Below, piece by piece: positions 1-10,834 of a stretch of 64,000 nt of DNA. A model generated the notes under the pieces. It did not search any database and had not been told where the DNA came from. It saw only the letters and a list, made by a program, of their open reading frames with translations. Location: NCBI GenBank assembly GCA_911728435.2, contig OU452210.1, positions 310,001 through 374,000 on the forward strand, read 5' to 3'. The DNA comes from Apoderus coryli (lineage: Eukaryota; Arthropoda; Insecta; Coleoptera; Attelabidae). Within the stretch, counting starts at the first letter, position 1. Each line of letters starts with the position of its first letter. A program made the translations under genes and the position numbers.

Positions 1-474
1 TCAGTTTAGTCATGTGGCCGAATTCCAAATATTCTTGCATGAATTCATTATATTGTTTATGTAGTTTATTGTTTTTTGATAATTTCTTCTCCAAAGCGTA
101 AAAACGATTAAGAGCGTTATTATAGGAACGCCAAGTTCATGAATATTGTTTTTTGTTGGCAAATTGACAACTATTCTGCCATGAACATCGCGTGTATTTT
201 GTTTGAACCTTTGCTCGCATTCTAATTCTTCTGTGGAAAGTTGTGGATTGTTAGATATTTCCTCAATTTCCCAAAAACGTTCTAATTGTTTCTGAATGTT
301 TTCAGAACTTTCTGATGAAAGTTGACAAATAGAATTATTATTGTTAGGGTTAACAGATATGGGACCTGATACTATCCAACCTAATTTGGTTTTTTGTAAA
401 ATAGTACGAGTGTTATTTAAATGAATTTGGCCAATACATAAAAGATTCCAGAATATTGTAGCTCCAAGAATCAT
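1..474 (-). pseudogene. BEL/Pao retrotransposon pol fragment (end of protease, start of RT)
   Basis: Reading the minus strand from 474, the protein begins with a protease-end motif (ILGATIFWNLL), then QTKLGWIVSG, then a linker with ERFWEIEEI, LSTEELECEQRF and GRIVVNLP. This is the order found in BEL/Pao pol between the DUF1758-type aspartic protease and the reverse transcriptase. Near position 135 the frame is lost: the open frame carries on with unrelated residues, while another frame continues with BEL-like YNEFMQEYLEFGHMTKL to the window edge. It is therefore frameshifted as well as cut by the window. Its upstream half lies at 7130-8832, separated by an inserted LINE. Family assignment is by motif recognition only. 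Confidence 0.8.
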
Positions 475-485
475 TTATTATATCT
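475..485. repeat. Left copy of probable target-site duplication of LINE A
   Basis: TTATTATATCT here is repeated at 7119-7129, on the far side of the LINE. It interrupts the BEL/Pao reading frame at exactly the point where the frame resumes on the other side. The right copy merges with the (TTA)n tail of the LINE, so the true duplication may be shorter. Confidence 0.55.
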
Positions 486-694
486 GATGATTCGTGCTGT
501 GTGAACGTGTTTTCGGTCAGCTCCCAAATAAATTGAATTTTTTCAAGTTAAAAAGCAAGTTTCCTGTTGAATGTGGGTTCAATTTAAAGATAAAAAATCA
601 TCCTATTTATTAATATAAAAATCAAAGTATAACGAATTATTTAACATTTCATTTTTAAGTAGAGTTTATATTAAACTGATAAAATAGAATTAAA

Positions 695-1139
695 ATGCCG
701 TACAACAGACAACAAAAAAGTGAATTAAAGGAACTGATAAGAGACTGCTTATCGGACGCCGCTCTCGTAGATTCCATAGTAGAAAGAATATCGACAGTGT
801 TGTCAGATAAACTCAAAGATCTTTCATCGAAAGTTAATGGCATGGAAACAAAAATGCACGATCTTGAAGCGGAGAATAAAGCATTAAGTGATAAACTGGA
901 TAAAATGGAGCAGTTTAACAAGCGATCAGAACTTCGCATATATGGCTTGCAAGAGGATAAGAACGAAAACCTAAAGGAAAAATTAAATAAGCTATTTTCA
1001 GAAAAACTTTTGGTGTCTAATTGCAGCCTGGACTTGTGTTATCGAATTGGAAATACGGATGGGAATTCGAATAAGCCACGACCTATAGTGACAAGATTCT
1101 CCAGCATAAGTCATAAAGCTGATATATTTAAAAACAAAA
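695..1139 (+). pseudogene. LINE A ORF1 (RNA-binding protein), N-terminal part
   Basis: Starts MPYNRQQKSELKELI and carries a predicted coiled coil over about residues 30-75 (leucine/lysine/glutamate heptads with LEAENKALSDKLDKMEQ). An RRM-like segment beginning ELRIYGLQED follows, as in L1-type ORF1 chaperones that bind the element's RNA. The start is supported by the same MPYN(R/K)QQK opening in copy C. The frame breaks after FKNK at 1139, where the HINE-like insert begins; the rest continues from 3561. The last ~20 residues of the open frame are insert sequence, not ORF1. Confidence 0.8.
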
Positions 1140-1429
1140 CTAGCTGTTGCCCTCGAGGCACGAATAGCTCTCCATATTTAAGTGTAAAAGTAATAATTTT
1201 ATGACCTTTTTGTCATTTATCTAAATTTTTGTTTTGTTTTAGACATCTGCCTTTTTCTTCTCTTTGGAGGCACTATTTATACGCAGATATTTTATATTTC
1301 AGATCTAGGCCAAATTCTTGTACGCAAAATAATTGATTTTTTTTTAGTTTTATTATAAAATTTATTTTGCTCCCTTTTCTACTATTTACGAACGCCTATG
1401 TAAACAAAATTGTTATGCTGCATGTTGAA

Positions 1430-3020
1430 GGTTATCCGTTAAGTGGTTTTTGAGTTATCACGGATACAATTTTTTCCTGACCCTTTTATAGAATTTTCAC
1501 GGACGCCTATGGAACATTAATTTTTGTCGTGTATTTTTAACACCAATTCAACTAGTTAAATATAAATTTTTTTACATTTTAATTTTTTTTTCATTTTACC
1601 CCTTTTTTTACTATTTACGAACGCCTATGTAAATAAAAATTTTATGCTGCATTTTTTAGGTTATTTTATATGAAAGCTATATATAATTAGCCAATTTTTC
1701 TGGTATATTTGGGAAACATTTTTTTTTCGTTTTTGACTCTTTTTTTAAGACTATTTTCGAACGCCTGTGTGAACTAATTCTTTTATGTAACATTTTTTAG
1801 GTTATATTCTATCACACCTATAAAAAATTATTCAATATTTCGGATAAGTTTAAGAACTATAATTTTTTTAATTTTTGAACCCTCTTTTAAACCCCTTGCC
1901 TACGCTCAATGTTAATCACCACCTATAAATAGCCTGTAGTATTTTCGTACCAAATGTGGTTAAAATCCGTTAAGTGGTTTTTGAGTTATCACGGATACAA
2001 ATTTTTTCTGACCCTTTTATAGAATTTTCACGGACGCCTATGGAACATTAATTTGTGTCGTGTATTTTTAACACCAACTCAACTAGTTAAATATAAAAAT
2101 TTTTACATTTTAATTTTTTTTATTTTACCCCTTTTTCTACTATTTACGAACGCCTATGTAAATAAAAATTTTATGCTGCATTTTTTAGGTTATCTTATAT
2201 CAAAGCTATATATAATTAGCCAATTTTTCTGGTATATTTGGGAAACATTTTTTTTTCGTTTTTGACCCTTTTTTAACACTATTTTCGAACGCCTGTGTGA
2301 ACTAATTCTTGTATGTAACATTTTTTAGGTTATATTCTATCACAACTATAAAAAATTATTCAATATTTCGGATAAGTTTAAGAACTATGATTTTTTAAAT
2401 TTTTGAAACCTCTTTTAAACCCGTTGCCTACGCTCAATGTTAATCACCACCTATAATTATCTTGTAGTATTTTCGTACCAAATGTGGTTACAATCCGTTA
2501 AGTGGTTTTTGAGTTATCACGGATACAAATTTTTTCTGACCCTTTTATAGAATTTTTATGGACGCCTATGGTACATTAATTTTTGTCGTGTATTTTTAAC
2601 ACCAATTCATCTAGTTAAATATAAAATTTTTTACATTTTAATTTTTTTTTATTTTACCCCTTTTTCTACTATTTACGAACGCCTATGTGAATAAAAATTT
2701 TATGCTGCATTTTTTAGGTTATCTTATATCCAAGCTATATATAATTAGCCAATTTTTCTGGTATATTTGGGAAACGTTTTTTTTTCGTTTTTGACCCTTT
2801 TTTAAACTATTTTCGAACGCCTGTGTGAACCAATTCTTTTATGGAATATTTTTTAGCTTATATTGTATCACAACTATGCAAAATTATTCCATATTTCGAA
2901 TAAGTTTAGGAAATATATATTTTTTATGTTTTGACCCCTTTTCCATTATTTACGAACGCCTATGAAAGTAAGTTATTCATGACACATTTTATAGGTTATA
3001 TTCTATCAAAACTATCAATA
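1430..3020. repeat. About three tandem copies of a ~530-bp unit
   Basis: The landmark CCGTTAAGTGGTTTTTGAG recurs about 530 bp apart (near 1436, 1966 and 2495). Each copy is followed by CGGACGCCTATGG, AACACCAA and CTATTTACGAACGCCTATG blocks. The third unit has diverged. A fourth, altered landmark (CTGTTAAGCGGTTTTTGCG) near 3314 leads straight into the microsatellite. Confidence 0.8.
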
Positions 3021-3344
3021 ACTAGTTAATATTTCTGCTATTTTTAAGAAATACGTTTTTTTTTAATCTTTTTTACCCCATTTTACACTATTTTCGAACG
3101 CCAATGTGGTCTAATATTTTATGTTCAATATTTTAGGTTATATTCAATTAAATGCGTAAAAAAATATGCAGTATTTCGGATAAGTTTAAGAACTATGAAT
3201 TTTTTTAATTTTTGAACCCTCTTTTAAACCCTTTGCCTACGCTCAATGTTTCCCAAAATCTAATCAGCTCCTTGCCATGTCCAATAGTATTTTTGTACCA
3301 AATTTGGTTAAAATCTGTTAAGCGGTTTTTGCGTTTTCGTGGAT

Positions 3345-3375
<31 letters not shown>

Positions 3376-3376
3376 T

Positions 3377-3426
<50 letters not shown>
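3345..3426. repeat. (CAGA)n microsatellite
   Basis: About 20 CAGA tetramers with one interruption (CATA near 3375). It directly follows GTTTTCGTGGATACAGAC. This is the typical site of microsatellite growth in HINE-like and mini-me-like insect elements. Confidence 0.95.
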
Positions 3427-3427
<1 letters not shown>

Positions 3428-3520
3428 TTTTTTTAAAACTACTTATTTATGTATAAAATGACCAAAAAGAAGTATTTCCGGTAAAATTAAAAAAAATTTT
3501 TTTTTCATGAAACTAATAGT

Positions 3521-3556
3521 CTCCATATATACATATATTACATATATGATATGGAG
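3521..3556. other. Terminal hairpin of the HINE-like element
   Basis: CTCCATAT at 3521 pairs with ATATGGAG ending at 3556 across an AT-rich loop, just before ORF1 sequence resumes at 3561. The position fits a Helitron-class 3' terminal stem-loop. Confidence 0.65.
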
Positions 3557-3560
3557 AGCT

Positions 3561-3750
3561 AAAAAATCTGAAAGGAACACGTATAGTAATTGTTGAAGAA
3601 CTCACCAGGAGGCAATATGACCTTTTCCAAAAAGCTAAAGAAAAGCTGGGAAATCGGGAAGTATGGAGTCACAATGGAAATATTTTCACGAAGTACAGGA
3701 ATCGTATCCGCAGAATACAGTCTTGCGATGATCTAGATACGTTAATCTAA
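3561..3750 (+). pseudogene. LINE A ORF1, C-terminal part
   Basis: From 3561 the plus strand encodes NLKGTRIVIVEELT, then YDLFQKAKEKLG, then WSHNGNIFTKY, ending at TAA 3748-3750. These line up with copy C (KFKGSKLVIVEELT, YELFQKAKEKLG, WSYNGNIFTKY). They form the C-terminal domain of ORF1, cut off from its N-terminus by the HINE-like insert. Confidence 0.8.
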
Positions 3751-3981
3751 GGAGGGCCTGCCGAAATCAGTAAACTTTTTTTTTTTAAATTAGCGTAAAC
3801 CTTTTTTTTTTTGTAAGCATATTTTCTTTTTTTGTTGTGTTTTTTTATTGTACAATTTAATTATCATTTGATATATTGTACTTTAATTAGAAGTGGGTAT
3901 ATTGAAGTACTGTGAAATTAATATCTGCATAATAATTGTTCTGTTATTTTATTTGATTCTTGTTCTTATTTTTTAGAGCCT

Positions 3982-6783
3982 ATGAATAAAACGGCTTTCA
4001 ATTTTTCATTTTGGAACGTAAGATCTTTAACAAAGAATTTTTCAGATGTGAAAGATTATATACAACAAAACTCATTTGACTGTGTTGGTATTTCTGAGAC
4101 TTGGTTGTCTGACACAGTCCCTGACGATATTATTAAGATCGACGGGTATGATTTTATAAGATGTGATAGACGCACCCGAGGCGGTGGAGTAGGCATATTG
4201 ATCAGGTCGGATTTCGAATATAAATACTTGAGTAAGTTATCATCAGAAGCTATAGAATATCTCTGGGTGGAAATTAAAGTTAAAAAGGCCAAATATATTT
4301 TGGGGGCTCTATATAGACCACCTGCAGGGTGCGTTGCTACTTTCTTTGATCACGTAGAGCAATGTTTTAGTAAATATTTTGTAGAATCCAACTTTTTGAT
4401 CTGTGGTGGGGATATTAATCTGGACATGCTTGATTTTCAGATTGCTCAAATACAAGAGTTTGGCAATATAATTTCGACTTATAACTTGAAGCAGGTTATT
4501 GACACCCCTACACGCGTAACATCAATCTCAGCCACCCTAATTGATATTATTTTAATACCGGTTGACTTTGAATCATTTTCTTGCGGTGTGGTGGATGTAT
4601 CGGGAGCTTTCGATCACTTTAATGTTTTTTGTAAGTTTAGTTTTAGTAAGGATCGCGCAATAGCGCGAACTTTTAAGACGAGATGCTTAAATAATATAGA
4701 CAAAGACTTCCTTCAATCTTTATTATCAATTACTCCTTTCGAAAATATTTTTTATATGGATGATGTTAATTTAAAACTTTCATGTTTTTATAAATTGTTC
4801 CTAGACTTATTTGATACTGTGGCTCCAGAGAGGGAGATTATCACGAGGAAGGAATTCAAGCCTTGGTTTACAGAATCTATTAAAAGATTAGTACGGCAGA
4901 AGGATAGGGCTTTTGCAAAGTATAAAATGTCTAGAAGTGTTACAAGTTGGAACTTTTACAAACAAGTTAAAAATGAAGTAACCAATGCAATTAATAGGGA
5001 AAAAAAATCTTATTTGGAATTTTGTATCCGCAATAGTCAAAACAATAAGGGTGACCTCTGGAAAAAAATTAGCGAGTTAAATATATATAAAAAGAAAAAA
5101 TCATCCGATCTACCTAATAACATAAATAACCCGAACTACATAAATAATCATTTTTTACAATTTTCTGTTTTAACACCGCCTGATAGTCACCTTCTAAACT
5201 TTTATAAGACAAACTATGTAATGAATTTTGATAGATTTTTTGAATTTAAATTAGTAGATGAAAGTACAGTGTTGAAATATATTACAGAAATTAAATCTCG
5301 GGCTGTAGGACCTGACAATCTAAATGTTAATATGCTTTTTCTCTGTTGTCCATATATCGTTCCATACATTACGAATATTATAAACTCGTGTTTGTTATCC
5401 GGTACATTCCCAGCTTGCTGGAGAATATCAAAGGTTTTCCCTCTTCCTAAGAAAAATGTAGTGAACGATGTTAACGATTTAAGGCCGATTTCGATTTTGT
5501 CTCCTTTGTCAAAAGTGCTGGAAAAGATTATGTGCATCCAGATAATGGACTTTATTAATGAATACGAAATATTGCCTTACAGACAATCGGGCTTTAGAAA
5601 GGGGTATAGTTGCATTACGGCACTGTTAGATCTGATAGATGATATAATACATGACATTGATTTAGGAAGAACAACAGCTTTGATTTTGTTGGATTATTCG
5701 AAGGCTTTCGATAGGGTAAATCATGACATCTTATTGTCAATTTTGCACTATGTTGGTTTTTCCCTGTCGTCAGTTGCATTGTTAAGGAGCTTCTTAAGTA
5801 ATAGAATGCAGTTTGTGAAAACTAATGAGGGGGGATCGGAGGTGGGGGATATCCTATGTGGAGTTCCACAGGGTTCTGTCCTCTCTCCTCTGCTATTTTG
5901 CCTCTACACGGCTTATATTCACAAAAGTTTGCTACACTGCGCCAATTATGAGTATGCCGATGATCGGCAAGTTAAATTTTCCTTCAATCACCAAGATGTA
6001 GCTGCAGCTAATTTCATAATAAATCAGGACTTGAATAATTTGCTAGTAATCTCAAAGAGACACCAAATGTCAATAAATCCGAAAAAGTCGTGCTTGTTGG
6101 TATTTGGTAAAAATAAAAATTTGGTGTCTGACAACCTTGACATTGTCATGGATGATATACCAATTCCTAAAAAGCTGGTAAGTAGAAACCTCGGTTTGGA
6201 ACTTGATACGGAGTTAAGATTCACACAACATATAACAAAATGCTTATGTAGAGCCTATGCTAACTTAAAGATGCTATATCCCCATAGGCATTTGCTTTCA
6301 ATAAAGCTAAAAACTATGTTGACTGACAGTCTGGTTCTAAGTCATTTGAACTATGGGGATGCTGTGTATGGTCCGTGTTTAACATCTATTGATAGAACTA
6401 GAATACAGAGAGTTCAAAAGTGTTGCTTGCGTTACATCTACGGCATTAGAAAGTTCGATCCAGTTTCATATAAACTTAATGATGTCAGGTGGTTGGACAT
6501 GGATAATAGACGTAAATTACACATGTCATGTTTGTTTCACTCAATTATAATCCGACGACATCCCCCTTATCTATATAATAAAATCAGTTTTCGCTCTGAC
6601 GTTCATACACTGAATTTAAGGTACAAGGGGTTGTTGTCTCCTCCACCGCATCACAGTGCAATATTTTTGAGGTCTTTTTCATTCAACATTTATGCTATGT
6701 ATAATCGAATCCCTTCAAAATTTAAGGAATTAACTGTGTCCGGTTTCAGAAGTGCCTACCGATCATTTTTATTAAATAAATAA
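3982..6783 (+). CDS. LINE A ORF2: apurinic-type endonuclease and reverse transcriptase
   Basis: A 933-residue intact frame that nicks target DNA and reverse-transcribes the element's RNA (target-primed reverse transcription). The N-terminus is an exonuclease/endonuclease/phosphatase fold: SFWNVRSL, SETWL near residue 40, RGGGVG near 67 and GDINLDML near 157. The expected SDH near residue 210 reads FDHFNV, one conserved Ser lost. RT motifs are LLDYSKAFD (~570), GVPQGSVLSPLLF (~627) and the catalytic YADD (~658), then a thumb with LSHLNYGDAVYGPC. There is no RNase H domain. The start is supported by MTKNKLNLSFWNVRSL in copy C. ORF1 and ORF2 are separated by ~230 bases of T-rich DNA. The frame is intact, but ORF1 is broken, so the copy is not autonomous. 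Confidence 0.9.
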   Translation: MNKTAFNFSFWNVRSLTKNFSDVKDYIQQNSFDCVGISETWLSDTVPDDIIKIDGYDFIRCDRRTRGGGVGILIRSDFEYKYLSKLSSEAIEYLWVEIKVKKAKYILGALYRPPAGCVATFFDHVEQCFSKYFVESNFLICGGDINLDMLDFQIAQIQEFGNIISTYNLKQVIDTPTRVTSISATLIDIILIPVDFESFSCGVVDVSGAFDHFNVFCKFSFSKDRAIARTFKTRCLNNIDKDFLQSLLSITPFENIFYMDDVNLKLSCFYKLFLDLFDTVAPEREIITRKEFKPWFTESIKRLVRQKDRAFAKYKMSRSVTSWNFYKQVKNEVTNAINREKKSYLEFCIRNSQNNKGDLWKKISELNIYKKKKSSDLPNNINNPNYINNHFLQFSVLTPPDSHLLNFYKTNYVMNFDRFFEFKLVDESTVLKYITEIKSRAVGPDNLNVNMLFLCCPYIVPYITNIINSCLLSGTFPACWRISKVFPLPKKNVVNDVNDLRPISILSPLSKVLEKIMCIQIMDFINEYEILPYRQSGFRKGYSCITALLDLIDDIIHDIDLGRTTALILLDYSKAFDRVNHDILLSILHYVGFSLSSVALLRSFLSNRMQFVKTNEGGSEVGDILCGVPQGSVLSPLLFCLYTAYIHKSLLHCANYEYADDRQVKFSFNHQDVAAANFIINQDLNNLLVISKRHQMSINPKKSCLLVFGKNKNLVSDNLDIVMDDIPIPKKLVSRNLGLELDTELRFTQHITKCLCRAYANLKMLYPHRHLLSIKLKTMLTDSLVLSHLNYGDAVYGPCLTSIDRTRIQRVQKCCLRYIYGIRKFDPVSYKLNDVRWLDMDNRRKLHMSCLFHSIIIRRHPPYLYNKISFRSDVHTLNLRYKGLLSPPPHHSAIFLRSFSFNIYAMYNRIPSKFKELTVSGFRSAYRSFLLNK

Positions 6784-7118
6784 TTTGTACTTCTTGCGTC
6801 TCCAAATCTGTACATTGTTTTGAATTATGGTTAGGTTTTCTAATTCTTAGGATTTTTATGCTTCTTTTTTGTTTGTATAGTTTTTTTTTAATTTTTTTAT
6901 TTTTTGTTTACTAACTACTAAGTAAGAATGCACGATCATTGGTTTGTTTATTATCTTTAATGTTTCTCGAAAAGGAAGGGCGGGTTAAAATTAAAAATCA
7001 GTCTATGACTGCCTTTTAACCCTTTTTGTAGTCTGATATCTGATATTAAGAATATGTTTAATTTTGTAATTTTATTCATGTACTTTTGGATTACAAATAA
7101 ACTGAATTATTATTATTA
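6784..7118 (+). other. LINE A 3' UTR and (TTA)n tail
   Basis: T-rich non-coding DNA ending in about six TTA/TAT triplets before the target duplication. The same tail type marks copies B and C (seen as TAA runs on the plus strand at 20243-20267 and 33912-33932). Confidence 0.75.
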
Positions 7119-7129
7119 TTATTATATCT
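7119..7129. repeat. Right copy of probable target-site duplication of LINE A
   Basis: TTATTATATCT, matching 475-485. BEL/Pao sequence resumes immediately after it. Confidence 0.55.
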
Positions 7130-8832
7130 ATTGGTCCGGGTTGGTTAAATGTTTTATCCGCTAAATTGATGTTTTGTGGGATTTTAATAACTGACTTATC
7201 AAATGAAAATGCAGGAAGGTTGTGCGAAATTACATCTGATATTAAGAATGGAACGTCATTCAATTGAAATGAGTTTGTTTGTGACTTTAGTGTTATTTTA
7301 GTTCTCTCAAAAATAGTAGTAACGCTTGAACCAAAGCCTTGAACTGAATGATTAATAGCTTCTGAAGATAGCTGAAGCTTAGAAAATATTTTCTTTGTAA
7401 TGAAATTGGATTGGGAGCAGCTATCTAATAGTACTCTACAATTATGAGTTTTATTGTATTTATCAAAAACAGTTATAATTGCAGTAGAAAGCAAGACATA
7501 TGATTGATTCAAATTATAATTTGCTAATAATGATTGAGAATTACTCGGTTTATTGTCAACTGTTGTTTGAGTGTCTGACAATTGTCTATTATCATGATTA
7601 TTATTGGAACTGTTTTGGTTGGGGGACTGATTTGGATAGTCTTGTGTGTTATTGATATGCAATAATGTATTATGTTTTTGAGAACATGTTTTGCAAGTAT
7701 GTTTACTTTGGCAATTCTTAGTTTGATGACCTAAACGTAAGCAATTTTTGCAAACTTGTTTTAGCTTTAGTTTATTTAGGCGCTCAGATGGTGATAAGCT
7801 TAGAAACTCATCGCAGTTATAAATCAAATGATTTTTATTACAAATGTAACAATTTTTGCTATAATAATTAACATGAGTGGTGCTTGAATTACGATTTGAA
7901 AATTGTTGCTGGGTCCTATTATTAGAAATGGTTTTCGATGAATGCAGATTTTCCAAAAATTGACACCGATTATTCAAGAATTTTGTGAATTCGGTTATAG
8001 TAGGTGTATCAGTCTCAAATTTTAATGAAAAATCTTCCCATTCACGCTTTGTCGAAAAATCCAATTTTGATTGCATGAGAAAAATAATAATAGTGTCCCA
8101 ATATTCAATAGGAAGGCCTAATGACTCTAAACAATTAAGATGTTGTGTGAGAGTATCAATTAAACTTCTTAAAGCAACATGCGATTCTTTGTTGATATTC
8201 GGTATAGTGGAAATCATTTGTAAATGTGACTGAATAATTATTTTTTTATTTTCAAAACGGTCGCATAAAATGTTCCATGCCTTTTCATAATTTTCAGCCG
8301 AAATATCTAGTGAACTAATGACCTTAGCAGCATCTCCTTTTATACAAGATTTAAGATACCAAAATTTTTGTATATTACTAAGAGAAGCATTATTATGAAT
8401 AAGGGATTTATATGTATTAGAAAACTGCATCCATTTGTCATACGATCCAAAGAACTCTGGTAAATTGATTTTTGGTAATAAATTATCAGTAATAGGTAAA
8501 TCTTTATCTTTATTAGAAATGTTTTTGTTAAAAGAATTTTTATTTTGCATATATTCGCTTATAATAGCTTTAGCCTTACCTATATGCAGGAAAAATTTAT
8601 TTTCAAATACTTCTCGTTCTTCTGTATGATCATTATCTGCATCAATTATATCAATTTCTGTTTGAATAGATTCAAATTCATTAAATAATAAATTAGCCTT
8701 CTCTAACCTACCTTCTAATTCAAAAATAATTTTAAAATTTGCAAAATTATTTACATAATTGGAGAAACGAGTGAGATTTGCTTTAAGTAGACCGCGCTTT
8801 TGAATTAATAATTTGATATTTTCATTAGACAT
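7130..8832 (-). pseudogene. BEL/Pao gag and start of protease (truncated by LINE A)
   Basis: From ATG 8832 the minus strand reads a gag of BEL/Pao type. A helical N-terminus (NENIKLLIQKRG...) is followed by the DUF1759-type region with LPKINLPEFFGSYDKWMQFSN, then FWYLKSCIKGDA. Next come cysteine clusters (CYICNKNHLIYNC; CKNCLRLGHQTKNC; CKTCSQKHNTLLH) over about residues 325-395, which bind nucleic acid. A low-complexity Asn/Gln/Ser stretch leads to the aspartic protease, where the usual DTG reads DSC in VLLDSCSQSNFI (~470). Coding stops at PGPIDI, where LINE A entered; the trailing Ile run is the LINE tail. Pol continues at 474-1. No LTR was identified. Confidence 0.85.
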
Positions 8833-9473
8833 GATTAGTAGGATAAAGAAAAACTGATTTAATATAAAAATAAAGAGAAATGTGAAAGAAAATTAAAATT
8901 ATTTTTGTTTATACTGCACTGACGTTTTCTGACGTTTTGATTTATTGTTCAGTTTGACAACTGTCAGGTTCTTCACAATGTGATTGTTGTGATGATTTAT
9001 AGAATTTTCAGTTGAATTTCCAAATGAAATAATATGTTGATATTTTGGATTACTCACAATTTTATCTTCTGAGTTTAATTTGTTGGACTGATTATCCGGT
9101 TTTCCATGTATTTTGTGAATCGGGCTTTTCCAATCCACTGAGTTTCTTTAATTTGTTGTAGATTTTTGTGTATGATGTTGTTTACTTTATTATAAATATA
9201 ATTATTAATGTATCAATAATTATTATTAATGGTTTTAAATAAATTTTATTTTTGAAAAACTTATTCTAATATTACATCAAAATGACTACATGATAATAAT
9301 TTTTTTTTAAACTCACGTTTCTATAGTAACAGAAAATAAAACTGTAAAAAGAGTAACCTGATGAATTATCAGTATAACACATAGGTACCTTATACAGGGA
9401 CGTAACTAATCTAAACACATAGTATTGGTAAATGTTATAATATTTTGGTATATAAGGGCATTGTACTATTCAA
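8833..9473. other. BEL/Pao 5' region and unassigned AT-rich DNA
   Basis: Upstream of the BEL gag start I see no clear LTR edge or primer site. A 79-residue minus-strand frame (8899-9138), rich in Asn, Lys and Ser, has no family I recognise and is probably chance or leader sequence. From about 9400 the DNA leads into the LTR-like block at 9474. Confidence 0.5.
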
Positions 9474-9790
9474 TGGCCTGCAACTTGTTTATATTAACAC
9501 ACTTCATATTCTACTTGGTGTGTTATTGTATTTCAATCATTATATCATATAACCCAAGATTGCTTTCTGTTTGTTGTTAACTCTCTAAACATGTCAACGA
9601 CTAATATTTTAAAAAAGGCTGAATGTACAAGTTTTAATTTAGATGTCGAAAGGGAAGTGAACTTTTAGTTAGATGATTGTATTGTTAGAGAATAGTCGAG
9701 GATAGAAAAAGCTATTGTATTTAACGGATTAAATTCAATTATTTGTATTATTTTCGGGTTTTATTTGAATTTACTGTTATTATCCTTACA
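9474..9790 (+). repeat. LTR-like block of element G, 5' copy
   Basis: Begins TACTATTCAATGGCCTGCAA and ends TTATCCTTACA. It matches 14746-15086 and 18056-18396 almost base for base, apart from short deletions near 9574 and 9671. It is followed by a possible leader (AAGCAGCGGTGGGATATAAT), not by a primer site I recognise. Confidence 0.7.
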
Positions 9791-9826
9791 AAGCAGCGGT
9801 GGGATATAATAAAAACCAGTTAGAAC

Positions 9827-9836
9827 TATTTTTTTT

Positions 9837-9839
<3 letters not shown>
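9827..9839. repeat. Left copy of 13-bp target duplication around the Penelope-like insert
   Basis: The 13 bases TATT-TTTTTTGTT occur here and at 12019-12031, one on each side of the poly-T plus Penelope block. The tract is low in complexity, so chance is not excluded. Confidence 0.5.
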
Positions 9840-9867
<28 letters not shown>

Positions 9868-9899
9868 CTGAAGTAATCCATCTATCGAGGAGTGAATAC

Positions 9900-10834
9900 T
9901 ACTATTGAATAAAAGGCGTCTACTCCACAAAATGATTTATATATATGTTGAAATTTCTTGTTTTTATCTGCCAGACATGTTTCGGACACATACGTCCATC
10001 ATCAGTGGCTTAAGGAACCTTATACAATTTGTTACATGTGAGGGTATACTTCATACAATTAAACAGAGAGATTTTACATGGGTTTCGATTTAAACGTTTA
10101 TACAAGCTGCAAAATAATAACTTATTTAGGATGCGATATAATATTATTATATTTGTAGGAATCTTACCATTTTGATGGAAAAAATTTTTTGGTCAAATTA
10201 ATAAAATTAAGATAAAAATGAAGTTAAAATATTGTTGAACATTGGTAAATTTTTGTTATTTGTATCCTCAACTTTTTCTTTTTAACCATCTTCGAGGAAC
10301 AAGTTAAACTTTTAATAATTAAATGGTAAGAGCCTACAATACTACGGCTGCTTAAGGATTACAAATCAGACAAACAAAATGTCGAGTGGCGAGGATGAAG
10401 ATAGTTATATGCATATCAAGGTCTAAGCCAAAGCTACACATTTGGTGTTTGAGGTGAGGTGAGGTGAGTAAGTTAAATGAGGTGAGTAGATGAAGGTTGG
10501 TTAATCTGTAGTGTATTAAGTGAATGAATAAAGGTAAGATATTGAGAGAAGTTATTTATTATTTGTTAAGTCCGTGATTTTAATGTCTTTTATATTTGTT
10601 ACTTAAGGGTATACTAAATTTAATGTTCGATTAAAAGTATTGGGGTCTGTAGATTAATGGTTCTATTGTATGTGTCTAAGAGGAAGTGAAATGTCAAATT
10701 GTAACCTAATGTTTGCTGTTTATTTATATTTGTAGGTTATGGGGCTTATTTATGGGAGGCTTGGGGTGGTGGGTTCTATTGAGTTGAATTTAAGGGAATT
10801 GAAGAATGGGAGGCAGTCGAATTCGAGTTGGTCA
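9900..10834 (-). repeat. Left arm of 935-bp inverted repeat (Penelope-like 3' region)
   Basis: Reverse complement of 11086-12020 with only scattered substitutions. It contains the endonuclease C-terminus at its inner end and a hammerhead ribozyme near its outer end. Confidence 0.9.
9970..10009 (-). ncRNA. Hammerhead ribozyme of the Penelope-like element (left copy)
   Basis: Minus strand, in order: GCCA (stem I), the invariant core CTGATGA, TGGAC-GTATG-TGTCC (stem II hairpin; GGAC/GTCC pair), GAAA, CATG (a self-complementary stem III), TC completing the GTC cleavage triplet, then TGGC closing stem I. All conserved core bases are present. The very short palindromic stem III is typical of Penelope and retrozyme hammerheads, which fold best as dimers. 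Expected role: self-cleavage of the element's RNA. Confidence 0.88.

Larger units (their letters stand above)
1140..3560. mobile_element. Helentron/HINE-like non-autonomous element inside LINE A ORF1
   Basis: A 2.4-kb non-coding block splits ORF1 without an obvious target duplication; only one or two A residues are ambiguous at the join. A 13-bp motif TAGCTCTCCATAT lies 25 bases inside the left end (1165-1177) and its exact reverse complement is at 3549-3561, next to a terminal hairpin. Between these lie long tandem repeats and a (CAGA)n microsatellite. Subterminal inverted repeat, internal tandem repeats, microsatellite and 3' hairpin together match the plan of HINE/INE-1-type derivatives of Helentrons. 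Assignment is by architecture; no Rep/helicase is present. Confidence 0.6.
486..7118 (+). mobile_element. Non-LTR retrotransposon (LINE) copy A, full length, Jockey/CR1-like
   Basis: A two-ORF LINE on the plus strand inserted in the BEL/Pao element. It has a 5' UTR (486-694), an ORF1 split by another insertion, ORF2 (endonuclease plus RT, no RNase H), a 3' UTR and a (TTA)n tail at about 7107-7124. The first ~100 bases (CGTGTTTTCGGTCAGCTCC and onward) match the 5' region of copy C at 37600-37793. Both copies therefore reach the real 5' end rather than being truncated. The clade (Jockey/CR1 group) is inferred from the EN-RT layout and the trinucleotide tail. Confidence 0.85.
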
